Source: Hyphomicrobiales bacterium
GTDB taxonomy: Bacteria; Pseudomonadota; Alphaproteobacteria; Rhizobiales; Rhizobiaceae
NCBI GenBank assembly: GCA_900473185.1
Contig: UCKU01000009.1
Coordinates: 1 to 64,000 of the forward strand
Direction: 5' to 3'
DNA: 64,000 nucleotides
This document shows, piece by piece, positions 8,278-16,609 of the stretch. Position numbers and translations under genes: made by a program. Numbering within the stretch: the first letter of the stretch is position 1; the number at the start of each line of letters is the position of its first letter. Below the pieces are notes generated by a model. That model ran no database searches and had not been told where the DNA came from. It saw nothing but the letters and a program-made list of their open reading frames with translations.

Positions 8278-8646
8278 TCAGGCAAGCTTGCCCTCTTCGG
8301 CCTTGTAGAAATACTGGCTTGCGACCAGCCATCCCTTCAACGGCCTCAATGGCGGAATACAGGTGGCGAACATGAAGGGGCCGGTGACCAGCAACTGCAC
8401 CCAGAGCGGTGCGGAGAAGGCGACTTCCAGCCACACACCAAGCAACACACTCGGCACGCAGGCGAAGCAGATCACGAAGAAGGCTGGGCCGTCTGCCGGA
8501 TCGGCGAAGGAATAGTCCAGCCCGCAAACTTCGCATTCCTTCTTCAGCGTGAGGAAACCCTTGAACATATGCCCCTGTCCGCAGCGCGGGCAGCGGCCCC
8601 GGATGCCGGTCTGCATCGGAGGGAGAGGAGGATATTCGGTGTCCAT
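8278..8646 (-). CDS. DUF983 family zinc-ribbon membrane protein
   Basis: 122 residues from the ATG at 8644-8646; an upstream ATG at 8694 would add 16 residues. The protein starts with a zinc-ribbon-like part, GRCPRCGQGHMF and ECEVCGLDY, giving two CxxC pairs. Two hydrophobic helices follow (about 50-75 and 80-100). This matches DUF983, a family of small inner-membrane proteins of unknown function widespread in alphaproteobacteria. It is transcribed alone and ends in a terminator hairpin. Confidence 0.8.
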   Translation of the reverse strand: MDTEYPPLPPMQTGIRGRCPRCGQGHMFKGFLTLKKECEVCGLDYSFADPADGPAFFVICFACVPSVLLGVWLEVAFSAPLWVQLLVTGPFMFATCIPPLRPLKGWLVASQYFYKAEEGKLA

Positions 8647-8850
8647 GGCGATCTCGCTTTTCGACGTTGCGAGGCATTGGCGGAATCCATTCAATGCCTC
8701 ATAATGTATGCATACAATATAATTACATTAAAAGCGGATTGCGAGTCTATTCGTCAGAATGACGCAGAGATTTTTTGGATTGGGTTTATGCGGCGTGAGG
8801 GGAGTGGGTGGTGGGAGTACTCGATCACTGCGCGGAAGAGGTTACGCGCT

Positions 8851-8978
8851 CGCCAAAACCCCTCCCCACAAGGAGGAGGGACTAACCTGCGGCACCGCCC
8901 GGCCCCGAAACGTTGAAGAAGTGGCAGGCGGACGCGGCAGATTAAGCCCCCCCCTTTTGTAGGGAGGGTTTTGGGGCG
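8851..8978. repeat. Palindromic intergenic repeat (RIME-like)
   Basis: The arm beginning CGCCAAAACCCCTCC is mirrored, with gaps and substitutions, by the stretch ending GGAGGGTTTTGGGGCG. The arms are about 50 bp and the centre holds CCGGCCCCGAAACG. Such C-rich/G-rich palindromes with AAACCCTCCC ends recur between genes in rhizobia. The rest of the gap 8697-9036 holds no credible gene. Confidence 0.65.
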
Positions 8979-9036
8979 GGGTCCTTATTCATGGATTTGA
9001 CGAGAGGAGTGAGGACCTACCCTCACTTCAACGTAA

Positions 9037-10440
9037 TCAGAAGAACGAAGCGGACATTTCCGGCGGGCCTTCCAGGGCATGGGCCATGAAGTCCAGCGCG
9101 CCCTTCAATCTGTCGCGGCTGATCGGCCCGCCGAGGCAGACGCGCACGGCTTCGGGGGCGGCACCTTCCACGGTGAATGCGTCGCTTGCCACCACACCGA
9201 TGCCCGAGGAGCGCATGTGGCTGCCGAAAGTGGAGCGCGTCCAGCCATTGGTGAGCGGCAGCCAGATATTGAAGCTGATCGGATCGGCCTTGTAGCTGCC
9301 TTCGGGCAGGATGTTCGCCACCATCTGCTGGCGGGCGCCCGCCTCTGCACGAATGAAGCGCAGGATCGTGTCTGCCGTGCCATCCTCGATCCAGCGCGTC
9401 GCAAGCGCCACGGTCATCGGCGAGGCCATGACATTGTTGGCGCGCATGGCGCTGACGAAGGGCCAGATCGCCTTGGTGTCCGGGGCGACCACATAGGCAA
9501 GGCGCAGGCCGGCGCCGATGCATTTGGCGAGGCCGCCGATATGCCAGGTGAGATCAGGCGCGATTGCCGCCAGCGGCGGCGGGCCATGCAGCGGGATGAA
9601 GCCATAGGCGTCGTCTTCGACAACAGGCACATGATATTTGCGGGCGACGGCGGCAATTTCCTCGCGGCGCTTTTCCGGAATGGTCAGCGTCAGCGGGTTC
9701 TGCAGCGTCGGATTGAGATAGAGTGCCTTCGGAGCCAGGCGCTCGCAGGCCTCCGCAAAGGCGTCAGGTAAAATGCCCTCGTCATCCATCGGCAAGCCGG
9801 AGAGATTGAGCCGCAATTGGGCGGCGATCGAGCGCATGCCGGGATAGGTGATGTTTTCCGACAGCACTGTTTCGCCGGGCTTCGCCAGCAGGCCGAAGAT
9901 TGCCAGCAGCGCCGGATGGGCGCCCGGCGTCACGAAAATGCGTTCCTGCGAGGGCACGAGCCCGCGACGGCTGAGCCAAGCGGCGGCAGCCTCCTTATCC
10001 ATGCCCGAGCCACCAAAACCCTGGTAGCGCAGCAACGGAATGAGATTGGTCGCGACCGCCGACATACCCTCGCGCATGCGGGCGATCAGCTCCTGATCAT
10101 CCGGCTCCGGCGGCAGGTTCATCGAGAAGTCGACGACGGAGGCGCGGCGCGGATCGGGCGCGGCATCTGAGACGAAGCCGCGGCGCTCGCGATCCTGCCC
10201 GCCGGTGACAAATGTGCCGCGACCGACATGCGAATCCACCAGGCCGCGCTTCTGCGCTTCCACGTAACCGCGCGCCACCGTGGTGAAATCGATACTGAGG
10301 CGCTTTGCGAGCTCGCGCTGCGGCGGCAGGCGGTCTCCAACCGCCAGCACGCCGCTTCTCAGATCCATCTCGATCAGATCGGCAATTGCCATGTAGCGGG
10401 GGCTGGAGGAGCGGCTGAGATCGGGATGCCAGTCTTTCAT
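9037..10440 (-). CDS. MocR-type GntR/aminotransferase regulator of the Nit1C operon
   Basis: 467 residues from the ATG at 10438-10440; the open frame extends to 10608 but would run into the promoter. The N-terminal GntR winged helix (about 15-85) reads YMAIADLIEMDLRSG, GDRLPPQRELAKRL and VGRGTFVTGG. The remainder is a fold-type I aminotransferase domain with the PLP-anchoring region HIGGLAKCIGAGLRLAYV (Lys in LAKCIG) and the VEDDAYGF motif. MocR proteins sense PLP or amino compounds and usually control the divergent gene, here the nine-gene operon starting at 10842. Repeated ATTGAATG boxes in the shared 401-bp gap are candidate sites. Confidence 0.85.
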   Translation of the reverse strand: MKDWHPDLSRSSSPRYMAIADLIEMDLRSGVLAVGDRLPPQRELAKRLSIDFTTVARGYVEAQKRGLVDSHVGRGTFVTGGQDRERRGFVSDAAPDPRRASVVDFSMNLPPEPDDQELIARMREGMSAVATNLIPLLRYQGFGGSGMDKEAAAAWLSRRGLVPSQERIFVTPGAHPALLAIFGLLAKPGETVLSENITYPGMRSIAAQLRLNLSGLPMDDEGILPDAFAEACERLAPKALYLNPTLQNPLTLTIPEKRREEIAAVARKYHVPVVEDDAYGFIPLHGPPPLAAIAPDLTWHIGGLAKCIGAGLRLAYVVAPDTKAIWPFVSAMRANNVMASPMTVALATRWIEDGTADTILRFIRAEAGARQQMVANILPEGSYKADPISFNIWLPLTNGWTRSTFGSHMRSSGIGVVASDAFTVEGAAPEAVRVCLGGPISRDRLKGALDFMAHALEGPPEMSASFF

Positions 10441-10628
10441 TTCATGTTCCGCAATTTGTGATCGACGCAGAGGGGGATTACGGTCGACATTGACCGTATA
10501 TTGTTGCATATTTCGTCTGTCACGCAAAAACAGCGTCGCGCCGGCATGCGCCGGACGACTGAATGCCGCATGCAAGCATGATATAATCGGCATCGCGCAT
10601 CGCATCAATATATTGATAGCATTTTGAC

Positions 10629-10732
10629 TGCATTCATTTCGATCTCTCTTGCATTCATTTTTTGCACATAAATGCCCGTCTAAGCGGCGTCAAATTCACC
10701 TCCCTCCAACATTGAATGTATAATTGAATGCT
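10629..10732. promoter_or_regulatory. Four repeated TGCATTCAT / ATTGAATG boxes, candidate MocR operators
   Basis: TGCATTCATT occurs identically at 10629-10638 and 10650-10659, exactly 21 bp or two helical turns apart. In the opposite sense ATTGAATGTA is at 10711-10720 and ATTGAATGCT at 10723-10732. Paired direct repeats with helical spacing are typical of MocR regulators. They lie between the regulator gene and the sigma-54-type promoter. Confidence 0.5.
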
Positions 10733-10771
10733 TTCTGGCGTGAATTGACTGCTATTTGTGCAAAGTCAATT

Positions 10772-10787
10772 TGGCACGATGCTTGCA
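10772..10787 (+). promoter_or_regulatory. Sigma-54 (-24/-12) promoter of the Nit1C operon
   Basis: TGGCAC, a 5-nt spacer and TTGCA match the RpoN consensus TGGCAC-N5-TTGCW completely. Transcription would start near 10797, about 45 bp before the first start codon. RpoN promoters need an enhancer-binding activator such as NtrC; no clear NtrC dyad was found upstream. Confidence 0.75.
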
Positions 10788-10841
10788 ATTCAATGGCTGT
10801 ACCCCGCGAGAGGGGCCTGACTTCAAACACAGGAGCCATTC

Positions 10842-11324
10842 ATGCCCGCAGTTACCGCACCGGCCCACGCAGATGGAGACTTCTTCGTCGATTACGAGGA
10901 AAAGGTCTTCGAAGACGTCCAGGCCAAGGAGGGTGACAAAGCCCTCATCACCTTCCACACCGTCGCCTTCGAAGGGTCTATCGGCCTTGTGAACCTGCTG
11001 CAGGCCAAGCGGCTGAAGCGCAAGGGCTTCGAAACCTCCGTGCTTCTCTATGGCCCCGGCGTGACGCTCGGCGTGCAGCGCGGCTTTCCCAAACTTGGCG
11101 CGGAAGCCTTCCCCGGCCATCTGAACTTCAACAATCAGATCAAGGGATTCCTGGAAGAAGGCGGCAAGGTCTATGCCTGCCGTTTCGCGCTGCAGGCACT
11201 CTACGGCCATGGCGAACAGGCCTTGATCCCCGGCATCCGGCCGATCAGTCCGCTCGATGTACTGGACCTGATCCTGATCCATCGCCGCGACGGCGCCTTC
11301 ATCCTCGATACCTGGACGCTCTGA
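10842..11324 (+). CDS. MSMEG_0572/Sll0783 family protein (Nit1C first gene)
   Basis: 160 residues with a good ribosome site (ACAGGAG, 8 nt before ATG). Recognisable stretches are [61 protein letters not shown] and [42 protein letters not shown], matching the nitrogen-starvation-response protein that opens this cluster in cyanobacteria, mycobacteria and pseudomonads (often NitB). The fold resembles DsrE-like sulfur-relay proteins, with a Cys in VYACRFAL, but its reaction is unknown. It is co-directional with the eight following genes. Confidence 0.85.
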   Translation: MPAVTAPAHADGDFFVDYEEKVFEDVQAKEGDKALITFHTVAFEGSIGLVNLLQAKRLKRKGFETSVLLYGPGVTLGVQRGFPKLGAEAFPGHLNFNNQIKGFLEEGGKVYACRFALQALYGHGEQALIPGIRPISPLDVLDLILIHRRDGAFILDTWTL

Positions 11325-11409
11325 CCCGGCGGGAACGCCGTCGTCAGGCGCGTTCGGGAGGCGGAGTTCCCCTCCTCCGCCTCCCTCACACCATCAGAAG
11401 GATTTCGCC

Positions 11410-12450
11410 ATGGAAAAGAAAATGACCGTCCGGGCCGCAGCCGCGCAGATCGCGCCGGATCTGACCTCGCGCGAAAAGACGCTGGCGCGCGTGCTGGAGA
11501 CAATTGCCGAAGCCGCTGCCAACGGTGCCGAGATCATCGTCTTTCCGGAGACATTCGTTCCCTGGTACCCCTATTTCTCCTTCGTGTTGCCGCCGGTTCT
11601 ATCGGGCCGCGAGCATCTGCGCCTCTATGAGGAGGCTGTCACCGTTCCGAGTGCGGCGACCGATGCCGTTGCGGCAGCTGCCCGCGAACATGGCATCGTC
11701 GTGGCACTCGGCGTCAACGAGCGCGATCACGGCTCACTCTATAATACCCAGCTTCTCTTCGATGCCGATGGCAGGCTCATCCTCAAGCGCCGCAAGATCA
11801 CGCCGACCTACCATGAGCGGATGATCTGGGGCCAGGGCGATGCCTCCGGCCTCACGGTCGTCGATAGCAGTATCGGGCGGCTCGGGGCGCTTGCCTGCTG
11901 GGAGCATTACAATCCCCTCGCCCGCTATGCTCTGATGGCCCAGCACGAGGAAATCCACATCGCCCAGTTTCCGGGCTCGATGGTCGGGCCGATCTTTGCC
12001 GAGCAGATGGAGGTGACGATCCGCCACCATGCGCTCGAAAGCGGCTGCTTCGTCGTTAATGCCACGGGATGGCTGACCGAGGAGCAGATCACTTCCATCA
12101 CGCCGGACCCGGGACTGCAGAAGGCGCTGCGCGGCGGCTGCATGACGGCGATCATCTCGCCCGAGGGCAAGCACCTGGCGCCGCCGCTCACCGAGGGCGA
12201 AGGCATCCTGATCGCCGATCTCGACATGAGCCTGATCACCAAGCGCAAGCGGATGATGGATTCGGTCGGCCACTATGCCCGCCCCGAACTGCTGCACCTC
12301 GTCATGGACGGCCGCGCCACCCAGCCGATGGTCGGCTCCGCACATTCCTTCGAAACTGACACAGGGATCAAAACCGATGGACAATACGACGTTTCTGCCG
12401 ACCGAGACTCTGATCAACGAGTTGCAGTCCTTCGGAGCCAGGCTCGTTGA
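11410..12450 (+). CDS. Nit6803-type nitrilase
   Basis: 346 residues of the carbon-nitrogen hydrolase family. The catalytic triad is visible as Glu47 ([13 protein letters not shown]), Lys129 ([14 protein letters not shown]) and Cys163 ([12 protein letters not shown]). Each lies six residues before the positions of Synechocystis Nit6803 (Glu53, Lys135, Cys169), and Glu136 of HERM is also present. Such enzymes hydrolyse nitriles to acids plus ammonia. Nit1C nitrilases (often NitC) are genetically tied to cyanide assimilation in Pseudomonas. The 3' end overlaps the next gene by 74 nt, which suggests coupled translation. Confidence 0.92.
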   Translation: MEKKMTVRAAAAQIAPDLTSREKTLARVLETIAEAAANGAEIIVFPETFVPWYPYFSFVLPPVLSGREHLRLYEEAVTVPSAATDAVAAAAREHGIVVALGVNERDHGSLYNTQLLFDADGRLILKRRKITPTYHERMIWGQGDASGLTVVDSSIGRLGALACWEHYNPLARYALMAQHEEIHIAQFPGSMVGPIFAEQMEVTIRHHALESGCFVVNATGWLTEEQITSITPDPGLQKALRGGCMTAIISPEGKHLAPPLTEGEGILIADLDMSLITKRKRMMDSVGHYARPELLHLVMDGRATQPMVGSAHSFETDTGIKTDGQYDVSADRDSDQRVAVLRSQAR

Positions 12451-13495
12451 TCCCAAGGCCGGGCATGAGAGCCGCCGCGGCGGCGCCGGCCCGTCCGACC
12501 ACAAGGCGCTGACCATCGACGGCATGACCGTGATGGTGCCGGTTCATACCGCGCCGGCCTTCGAGAGCCCCTATCTGGTGGAAAAGCCCGATGAGGCCGG
12601 CAAGAGCCGCATCAGCCGCGACGGGCGCGTGCTCGGCGAAGTGTCCTTCCCGCTGCGCCCGCGTTTCTATGAGCGCAGCACGGCCGATGGTATCCCCTAT
12701 TCGCAGATTGCCGTGCTGCATGGCCGCGACGTGCTGGCGACCACGGTGCTCCAGACCTGCATCCGCTATCAGAGCCGCACCAAGACCTGTCAGTTCTGCG
12801 CCATCGGCCAGTCGCTGGCGGCCGGCCGCACCGTTGCCCACAAGACGCCGGAACAGCTGGCGGAAGTCGCCAAGGCTGCCGTCGAGCTCGATGGCGTCAA
12901 GCATATGGTGATGACCACGGGCACGCCGAAGGGACCGGATCGCGGCGCATCGATCCTTGCCGACAGCGCCCGCGCCATCAAGGCTGCCGTCGATCTGCCG
13001 ATCCAGGCGCAGTGCGAGCCGCCGGAAGACGACATCTGGTTCGCGATCATGAAGGAAGCCGGCGTCGATGCGCTCGGCATGCATCTCGAAGTCGTGACAC
13101 CTGAGCTGCGCGAACGCATCATGCCCGGCAAGGCGCAGGTGCCGATTTCAAAATACATGGCCTCCTTCAAGGCCGCCGTCGAGGTCTTCGGACGCGGCCA
13201 GGTCTCGACCTATATCCTCGCCGGCCTCGGCGATACGCGCGAGGCGATCCTCGATATCTGCGAGCAGCTTGTCGCCATTGGCGTCTATCCCTTCGTCGTG
13301 CCCTTCGTACCAATTTCGGGAACGCCGCTCGAGAGCCATCCGGCGCCGAAGCCCGATTTCATGCATTCGATCCTCGGCCCGCTCTCGAAAATGCTGGTCG
13401 ATAGCGGCCTGAAGGCCGTCGATATCAAAGCCGGCTGCGGCAAGTGCGGCGCCTGCTCCGCCCTTTCCTCCTATGAAAGGATGCTGACCAAATGA
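12377..13495 (+). CDS. MSMEG_0568 family radical SAM protein
   Basis: 372 residues from the ATG at 12377, inside the end of the nitrilase gene. The iron-sulfur motif is Cys128-x9-Cys138-x2-Cys141 ([14 protein letters not shown]) rather than the usual Cx3Cx2C, a known peculiarity of this family. A barrel follows, with [24 protein letters not shown] and [12 protein letters not shown]. Near the C-terminus [12 protein letters not shown] supplies three more Cys (Cx2Cx2C), possibly an auxiliary cluster. The substrate is unknown; the constant linkage to the nitrilase suggests it makes or prepares the nitrile substrate or a related cofactor. Confidence 0.88.
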   Translation: MDNTTFLPTETLINELQSFGARLVDPKAGHESRRGGAGPSDHKALTIDGMTVMVPVHTAPAFESPYLVEKPDEAGKSRISRDGRVLGEVSFPLRPRFYERSTADGIPYSQIAVLHGRDVLATTVLQTCIRYQSRTKTCQFCAIGQSLAAGRTVAHKTPEQLAEVAKAAVELDGVKHMVMTTGTPKGPDRGASILADSARAIKAAVDLPIQAQCEPPEDDIWFAIMKEAGVDALGMHLEVVTPELRERIMPGKAQVPISKYMASFKAAVEVFGRGQVSTYILAGLGDTREAILDICEQLVAIGVYPFVVPFVPISGTPLESHPAPKPDFMHSILGPLSKMLVDSGLKAVDIKAGCGKCGACSALSSYERMLTK

Positions 13496-14034
13496 TGCTG
13501 GAGCCCTTCTCGCCCTATCGCGTCAGCGAATTCCAGGTGAAGTTTTCGACCTCTGACTGGGAGCGGCAGGAAGCGCATGCGCTACGCCGCGCCGTCTTCT
13601 GCGAGGAGCAGAAGATCTTCGCGAGCGACGACCGCGATGCGATCGACGATCACGCGATCCCGATCGTGGCGCTGTCGATGATGGGTGTCGCTGCCGACCG
13701 GCTGGTCGGCACGGTGCGCATCCATCAGGAAGAGCCCGGTCTCTGGTGGGGTTCGCGGCTCGCCGTGCATGAGGATTTTCGCAAGATCGGCGCGCTTGGC
13801 GCAACGCTGATCCGGCTTGCCGTCTCCTCCGCTAATGCGATGGGCTGCCACACGTTTCTCGCCAATGTGCAGGTGCAGAACGGGCTGCTTTTCCGCCGGC
13901 TGCATTGGGACGTGATCGAGGAATTCGAGGTCTACGGCAAACCGCATCTCCGGATGAAGGCGGATCTTGCCTGGTATCCGCCCTGCCCGACGCCTGAAAC
14001 CGGATTGGTCGCGCTCGCCAGGAAAGCCGCGTGA
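13492..14034 (+). CDS. MSMEG_0567/Sll0786 family GNAT acetyltransferase
   Basis: 180 residues. The N-terminal part reads EAHALRRAVFCEEQKIF, typical of GNAT enzymes related to hypothetical PhnO-like proteins. The acyl-CoA-binding region is LVGTVRIHQ then GLWWGSRLAVHEDFRKIGALGATLIRLAVSSANAMG. It overlaps the preceding gene by 4 nt (ATGA) and the next by 1-4 nt, so translation is coupled. In other organisms this domain is fused or adjacent to the AIR-synthase-like protein of the cluster. The acceptor molecule is unknown. Confidence 0.85.
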   Translation: MMLEPFSPYRVSEFQVKFSTSDWERQEAHALRRAVFCEEQKIFASDDRDAIDDHAIPIVALSMMGVAADRLVGTVRIHQEEPGLWWGSRLAVHEDFRKIGALGATLIRLAVSSANAMGCHTFLANVQVQNGLLFRRLHWDVIEEFEVYGKPHLRMKADLAWYPPCPTPETGLVALARKAA

Positions 14035-15011
14035 TGGGCGACAGGATCGATCTCACGGCGCTGGCAGCCAAGCTTTCAGCCTCCTCCGGCATCGCGGCCA
14101 AGGCGGATATCGGCATGGTCGCCGCGAGCCTTGGCCTTGCCGGCCAACCGGTGGCGGTGGGCGACGATTGTGCAGCGCTCCCCGATGGCGACGGATACCT
14201 GCTTTTTGCCATCGAGGGCTTCATCAACGAGTTCGTCGCCGCCGATCCCTGGTTTGCCGGCTGGTGCGGGGTGATGGTCAATATCTCCGATGTCGCCGCC
14301 ATGGGTGGCCGGCCTGTCGCCGTCGTCGATGCCGTCTGGGCGAATGGCGAGGCAGGGGCAGCACTGGTGCTCGAAGGCATGCGGGCGGCGGCAAGAACGT
14401 TCGGGGTGCCAATCGTCGGCGGCCATACGAATATCCGCACCGATCGCGGTCAGCTCTCGGTCGCCATTCTCGGCAAGGCGAAGAAGCTGCTGACCAGCTT
14501 CGATGCCCAAGCGGGGGACGTGCTGATCGCGGCGATCGATCATCGCGGCCGCTACCGTGAACCTTTCAACAATTGGGAAGCGGCAACCGATGCCCCATCC
14601 TCCCGGCTGCGGGGGGATCTGGAAATCTTACCGCAGATCGCAGAAGCCGGACTCGCACTCGCCGCCAAGGATATCAGCCAAGGCGGAATTATCGGCACGG
14701 CGATCATGCTGGCGGAATGTTCCGGGGTCGGCATCGATATCGATGTCCGGTCAATCCCGCTGCCGGGTGGCGTGGCGTTCGAGCGCTGGCTCGCGACCTT
14801 TCCAAGCTTCGGCTACCTGATTTCCACCACACCCGAAAAGGCCGGTGAGCTGATCCTGCGTTTTGCCGCCCGCAACATCAGCGCGGCCGTGATCGGCAAT
14901 GTCAAAGCCGGCAGTGAAGTGGCGATATCGGATGGCACCGATCGTATTGTGATCCGCGATTATACTGAGACGCCGCTGCTGCAGCTCGGCCGGCAGGAGG
15001 ATGCTGCATGA
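14031..15011 (+). CDS. Sll0787 family AIR-synthase-like ATP-binding protein
   Basis: 326 residues. Related to PurM/SelD/ThiL ATP-dependent enzymes: VGDDCAALPDGDGYLLFAIEGF carries the Asp-rich metal site, VNISDVAAMGGRP is the second signature, and PIVGGHTNI the third. The C-terminal half has DISQGGIIGTAIMLAECSGVG, also shared with PurM. These proteins activate an amide or carboxylate with ATP. The start may be the GTG at 14031 or the ATG at 14034, overlapping the GNAT stop. Its role in Nit1C is unproven, though the set radical SAM, GNAT, kinase-like enzyme and nitrilase looks like a small-molecule pathway. Confidence 0.85.
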   Translation: MMGDRIDLTALAAKLSASSGIAAKADIGMVAASLGLAGQPVAVGDDCAALPDGDGYLLFAIEGFINEFVAADPWFAGWCGVMVNISDVAAMGGRPVAVVDAVWANGEAGAALVLEGMRAAARTFGVPIVGGHTNIRTDRGQLSVAILGKAKKLLTSFDAQAGDVLIAAIDHRGRYREPFNNWEAATDAPSSRLRGDLEILPQIAEAGLALAAKDISQGGIIGTAIMLAECSGVGIDIDVRSIPLPGGVAFERWLATFPSFGYLISTTPEKAGELILRFAARNISAAVIGNVKAGSEVAISDGTDRIVIRDYTETPLLQLGRQEDAA

Positions 15012-16315
15012 ACCGGCCGCTGCGCATCGCCATGCTCACTCACTCCACCAACCCGCGCGGCGGCGTGGTGCATGCCATGCAGCTTTCGGAGGCGCTGGCG
15101 GACCTCGGCCATGAGGTGGTGCTGCATGCGCCGGATGCGAAGGGGACGGGATTTTTTCGTACGCCGGCCTGTGGTGCAGTGCTAGTGCCGATTGCGCGGG
15201 TTTCTCCCTTCTCTCCGGCGGGGAGAAGGTGGCCCGAAGGGTCGGATGAGGGGGCCGCGGACACAGAGGCTGCCTCTCGCCTGCCGCTCGAGGCGTCGCT
15301 TCGCTCCGCCCCCTCATCTGCCCTGTGGGCATCTTCTTCCCGCCGGGGAGAAGGGGGAGCCGCCGAGATGACCGCAATGGTCGAGCAGCGCTTTGCCGAC
15401 TATATCCGCTACTTCGAAAATCCGGCCACCCGCAGTTTCGATATCTACCACGCCCATGACGGCATTTCCGGCAATGCGCTGGCGACCTTGAAGGAGCGCG
15501 GGCTCATCCCGAGCTTCGTCCGCACCGTCCACCATATCGACCAGTTCACCGATATCAGGCTGATGGAGCTGCAGGATCGATCCATCGACCGGGCCGACTT
15601 GTTCTTCACCGTCAGTTCGATGTGGTGCAAGACGCTCGAGGAGACGCGCGGGATCAATTCCACCGTCGTCGGCAACGGCGTCGATACCGAGCGGTTTTCT
15701 CCCGCCGTGGATGGCTGCGCACTGCGCAACAAACTCGCCTTGCCGGATGGCCCTATATTCCTCGCTGTCGGCGGTATCGAGGCGCGCAAGAATACGATCG
15801 CCATGCTGGAAGCCTTCGGCCAAATGCGCGCCATCCGCCCGGATGCGCAATTCGTCATCGCCGGCGGTGCTTCACTGCTCGATCATCGCGGCTATCAGGG
15901 CGAGTTCCGCGCCGTGCTGACCTCGCTCGGCGAACATGCGGCTGCCGTCCACATTCTCGGCACCGTCGCCGACGAGGACATGCCGGCGCTCTACCGGCTT
16001 GCCGATACGCTGGTCTTCGCCTCGGTCAAGGAGGGTTTCGGCCTGGTGGTGCTGGAGGCGATGGCGAGCGGCGTGCCCGTCGTCGTCTCCTCGATCGCGC
16101 CCTTTACCGAATATCTCGCCGCCGAGGACGTCGTCTGGTGCGATCCGCACAATGCCACCTCGATCGCCGAGGCCATGGCGATTTCCCTCATGCCACCGGT
16201 GCGCGCCGGGCTGATCTCGCGCGGGCTGAAACTGGCCGCCCATCACAGCTGGCAGCGTACGGCTGCCGCGCATCTCCAAGCCTACGAGACATTGAAGGAG
16301 CCTGCCCATGCCTGA
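15008..16315 (+). CDS. MSMEG_0565 family GT4 glycosyltransferase with repeat-encoded insert
   Basis: 435 residues. The N-terminal GT-B half starts RIAMLTHSTNPRGGVVHAMQLSEAL. The C-terminal half has FLAVGGIEARKNTIAMLEAF and the GT4 acceptor/donor motif FASVKEGFGLVVLEAMASGVPVV (E-x7-E). About residues 65-120 (VSPFSPAGRRWPEGSDEG through SSRRGEGG) do not belong to the family: they are translated from the palindromic repeat at 15203-15360, and account for the length over the roughly 380 residues I recall for relatives. The reading frame is intact through the insert. It overlaps both neighbours by a few nt. The sugar donor and acceptor are unknown. Confidence 0.87.
   Translation: MNRPLRIAMLTHSTNPRGGVVHAMQLSEALADLGHEVVLHAPDAKGTGFFRTPACGAVLVPIARVSPFSPAGRRWPEGSDEGAADTEAASRLPLEASLRSAPSSALWASSSRRGEGGAAEMTAMVEQRFADYIRYFENPATRSFDIYHAHDGISGNALATLKERGLIPSFVRTVHHIDQFTDIRLMELQDRSIDRADLFFTVSSMWCKTLEETRGINSTVVGNGVDTERFSPAVDGCALRNKLALPDGPIFLAVGGIEARKNTIAMLEAFGQMRAIRPDAQFVIAGGASLLDHRGYQGEFRAVLTSLGEHAAAVHILGTVADEDMPALYRLADTLVFASVKEGFGLVVLEAMASGVPVVVSSIAPFTEYLAAEDVVWCDPHNATSIAEAMAISLMPPVRAGLISRGLKLAAHHSWQRTAAAHLQAYETLKEPAHA
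15203..15360. repeat. Palindromic repeat element inside a coding sequence
   Basis: The left arm (15203-15255, CTCCCTTCTCTCCGGCGGGG and onward to GATGAGGGGGC) is mirrored by 15308-15360 (GCCCCCTCATCTG through CGCCGGGGAGAAGGGGG) with scattered mismatches. The element adds about 158 bp and lacks stop codons in the glycosyltransferase frame. Peptides such as SPFSPAGRRWPEGSDEG are typical read-through products of rhizobial intergenic palindromes. Confidence 0.75.
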
Positions 16316-16595
16316 AATGCGTTTCGTCATCGCCTGGCCGGATGGCCGCGAGGAGACCTGCTATTCGCCCTCGCTTGTCATCCGGGATTTCTTCGAAGAA
16401 GGCCGGACCTATCCGATCCGCGATTTTCTCGACCGCAGCCGCAAGGCGCTGACCATCGCCAGCGACCGGGTGGAGGCGAAATACGGCTATCCCTGTTCGC
16501 TCGCCCGCGGCCAGCTCGCCCGCATCGAGGAGGCAGGCTCCCTCTTTCTTGCCGATGTGGACGCCCGCGTGCGCTGCGAAAGTTTCATTCTCTGA
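16308..16595 (+). CDS. MSMEG_0570 family nitrogen-starvation-response protein
   Basis: 95 residues. Typical sequence: MPEMRFVIAWPDGREETCYSPSLVIRDFFEEGRTYPIRDFLDRSRKALTIASDRVEAKYGYPCSLARGQLARIE. Contains Cys in ETCYSPS and YPCSLA. Starts within the last codons of the glycosyltransferase gene (8-nt overlap) and ends 14 nt before the flavoprotein gene. It is a constant Nit1C member of unknown biochemical role; the small size and lack of a catalytic motif suggest a binding or scaffolding subunit. Confidence 0.85.
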   Translation: MPEMRFVIAWPDGREETCYSPSLVIRDFFEEGRTYPIRDFLDRSRKALTIASDRVEAKYGYPCSLARGQLARIEEAGSLFLADVDARVRCESFIL

Positions 16596-16609
16596 AAGGA
16601 ACCCGACCC

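Noticed and set aside
8759..8962. Frame through the palindromic repeat (GVGGGSTRSLRGRG...)
   Set aside because: Read-through of repeat DNA, unlike the glycosyltransferase case there is no surrounding gene.
10660..10690. Possible NtrC site (TTTGCACATAAATGCCC) upstream of the sigma-54 promoter
   Set aside because: Only one half resembles TGCAC; the second half lacks GGTGCA, so it is too weak to call.
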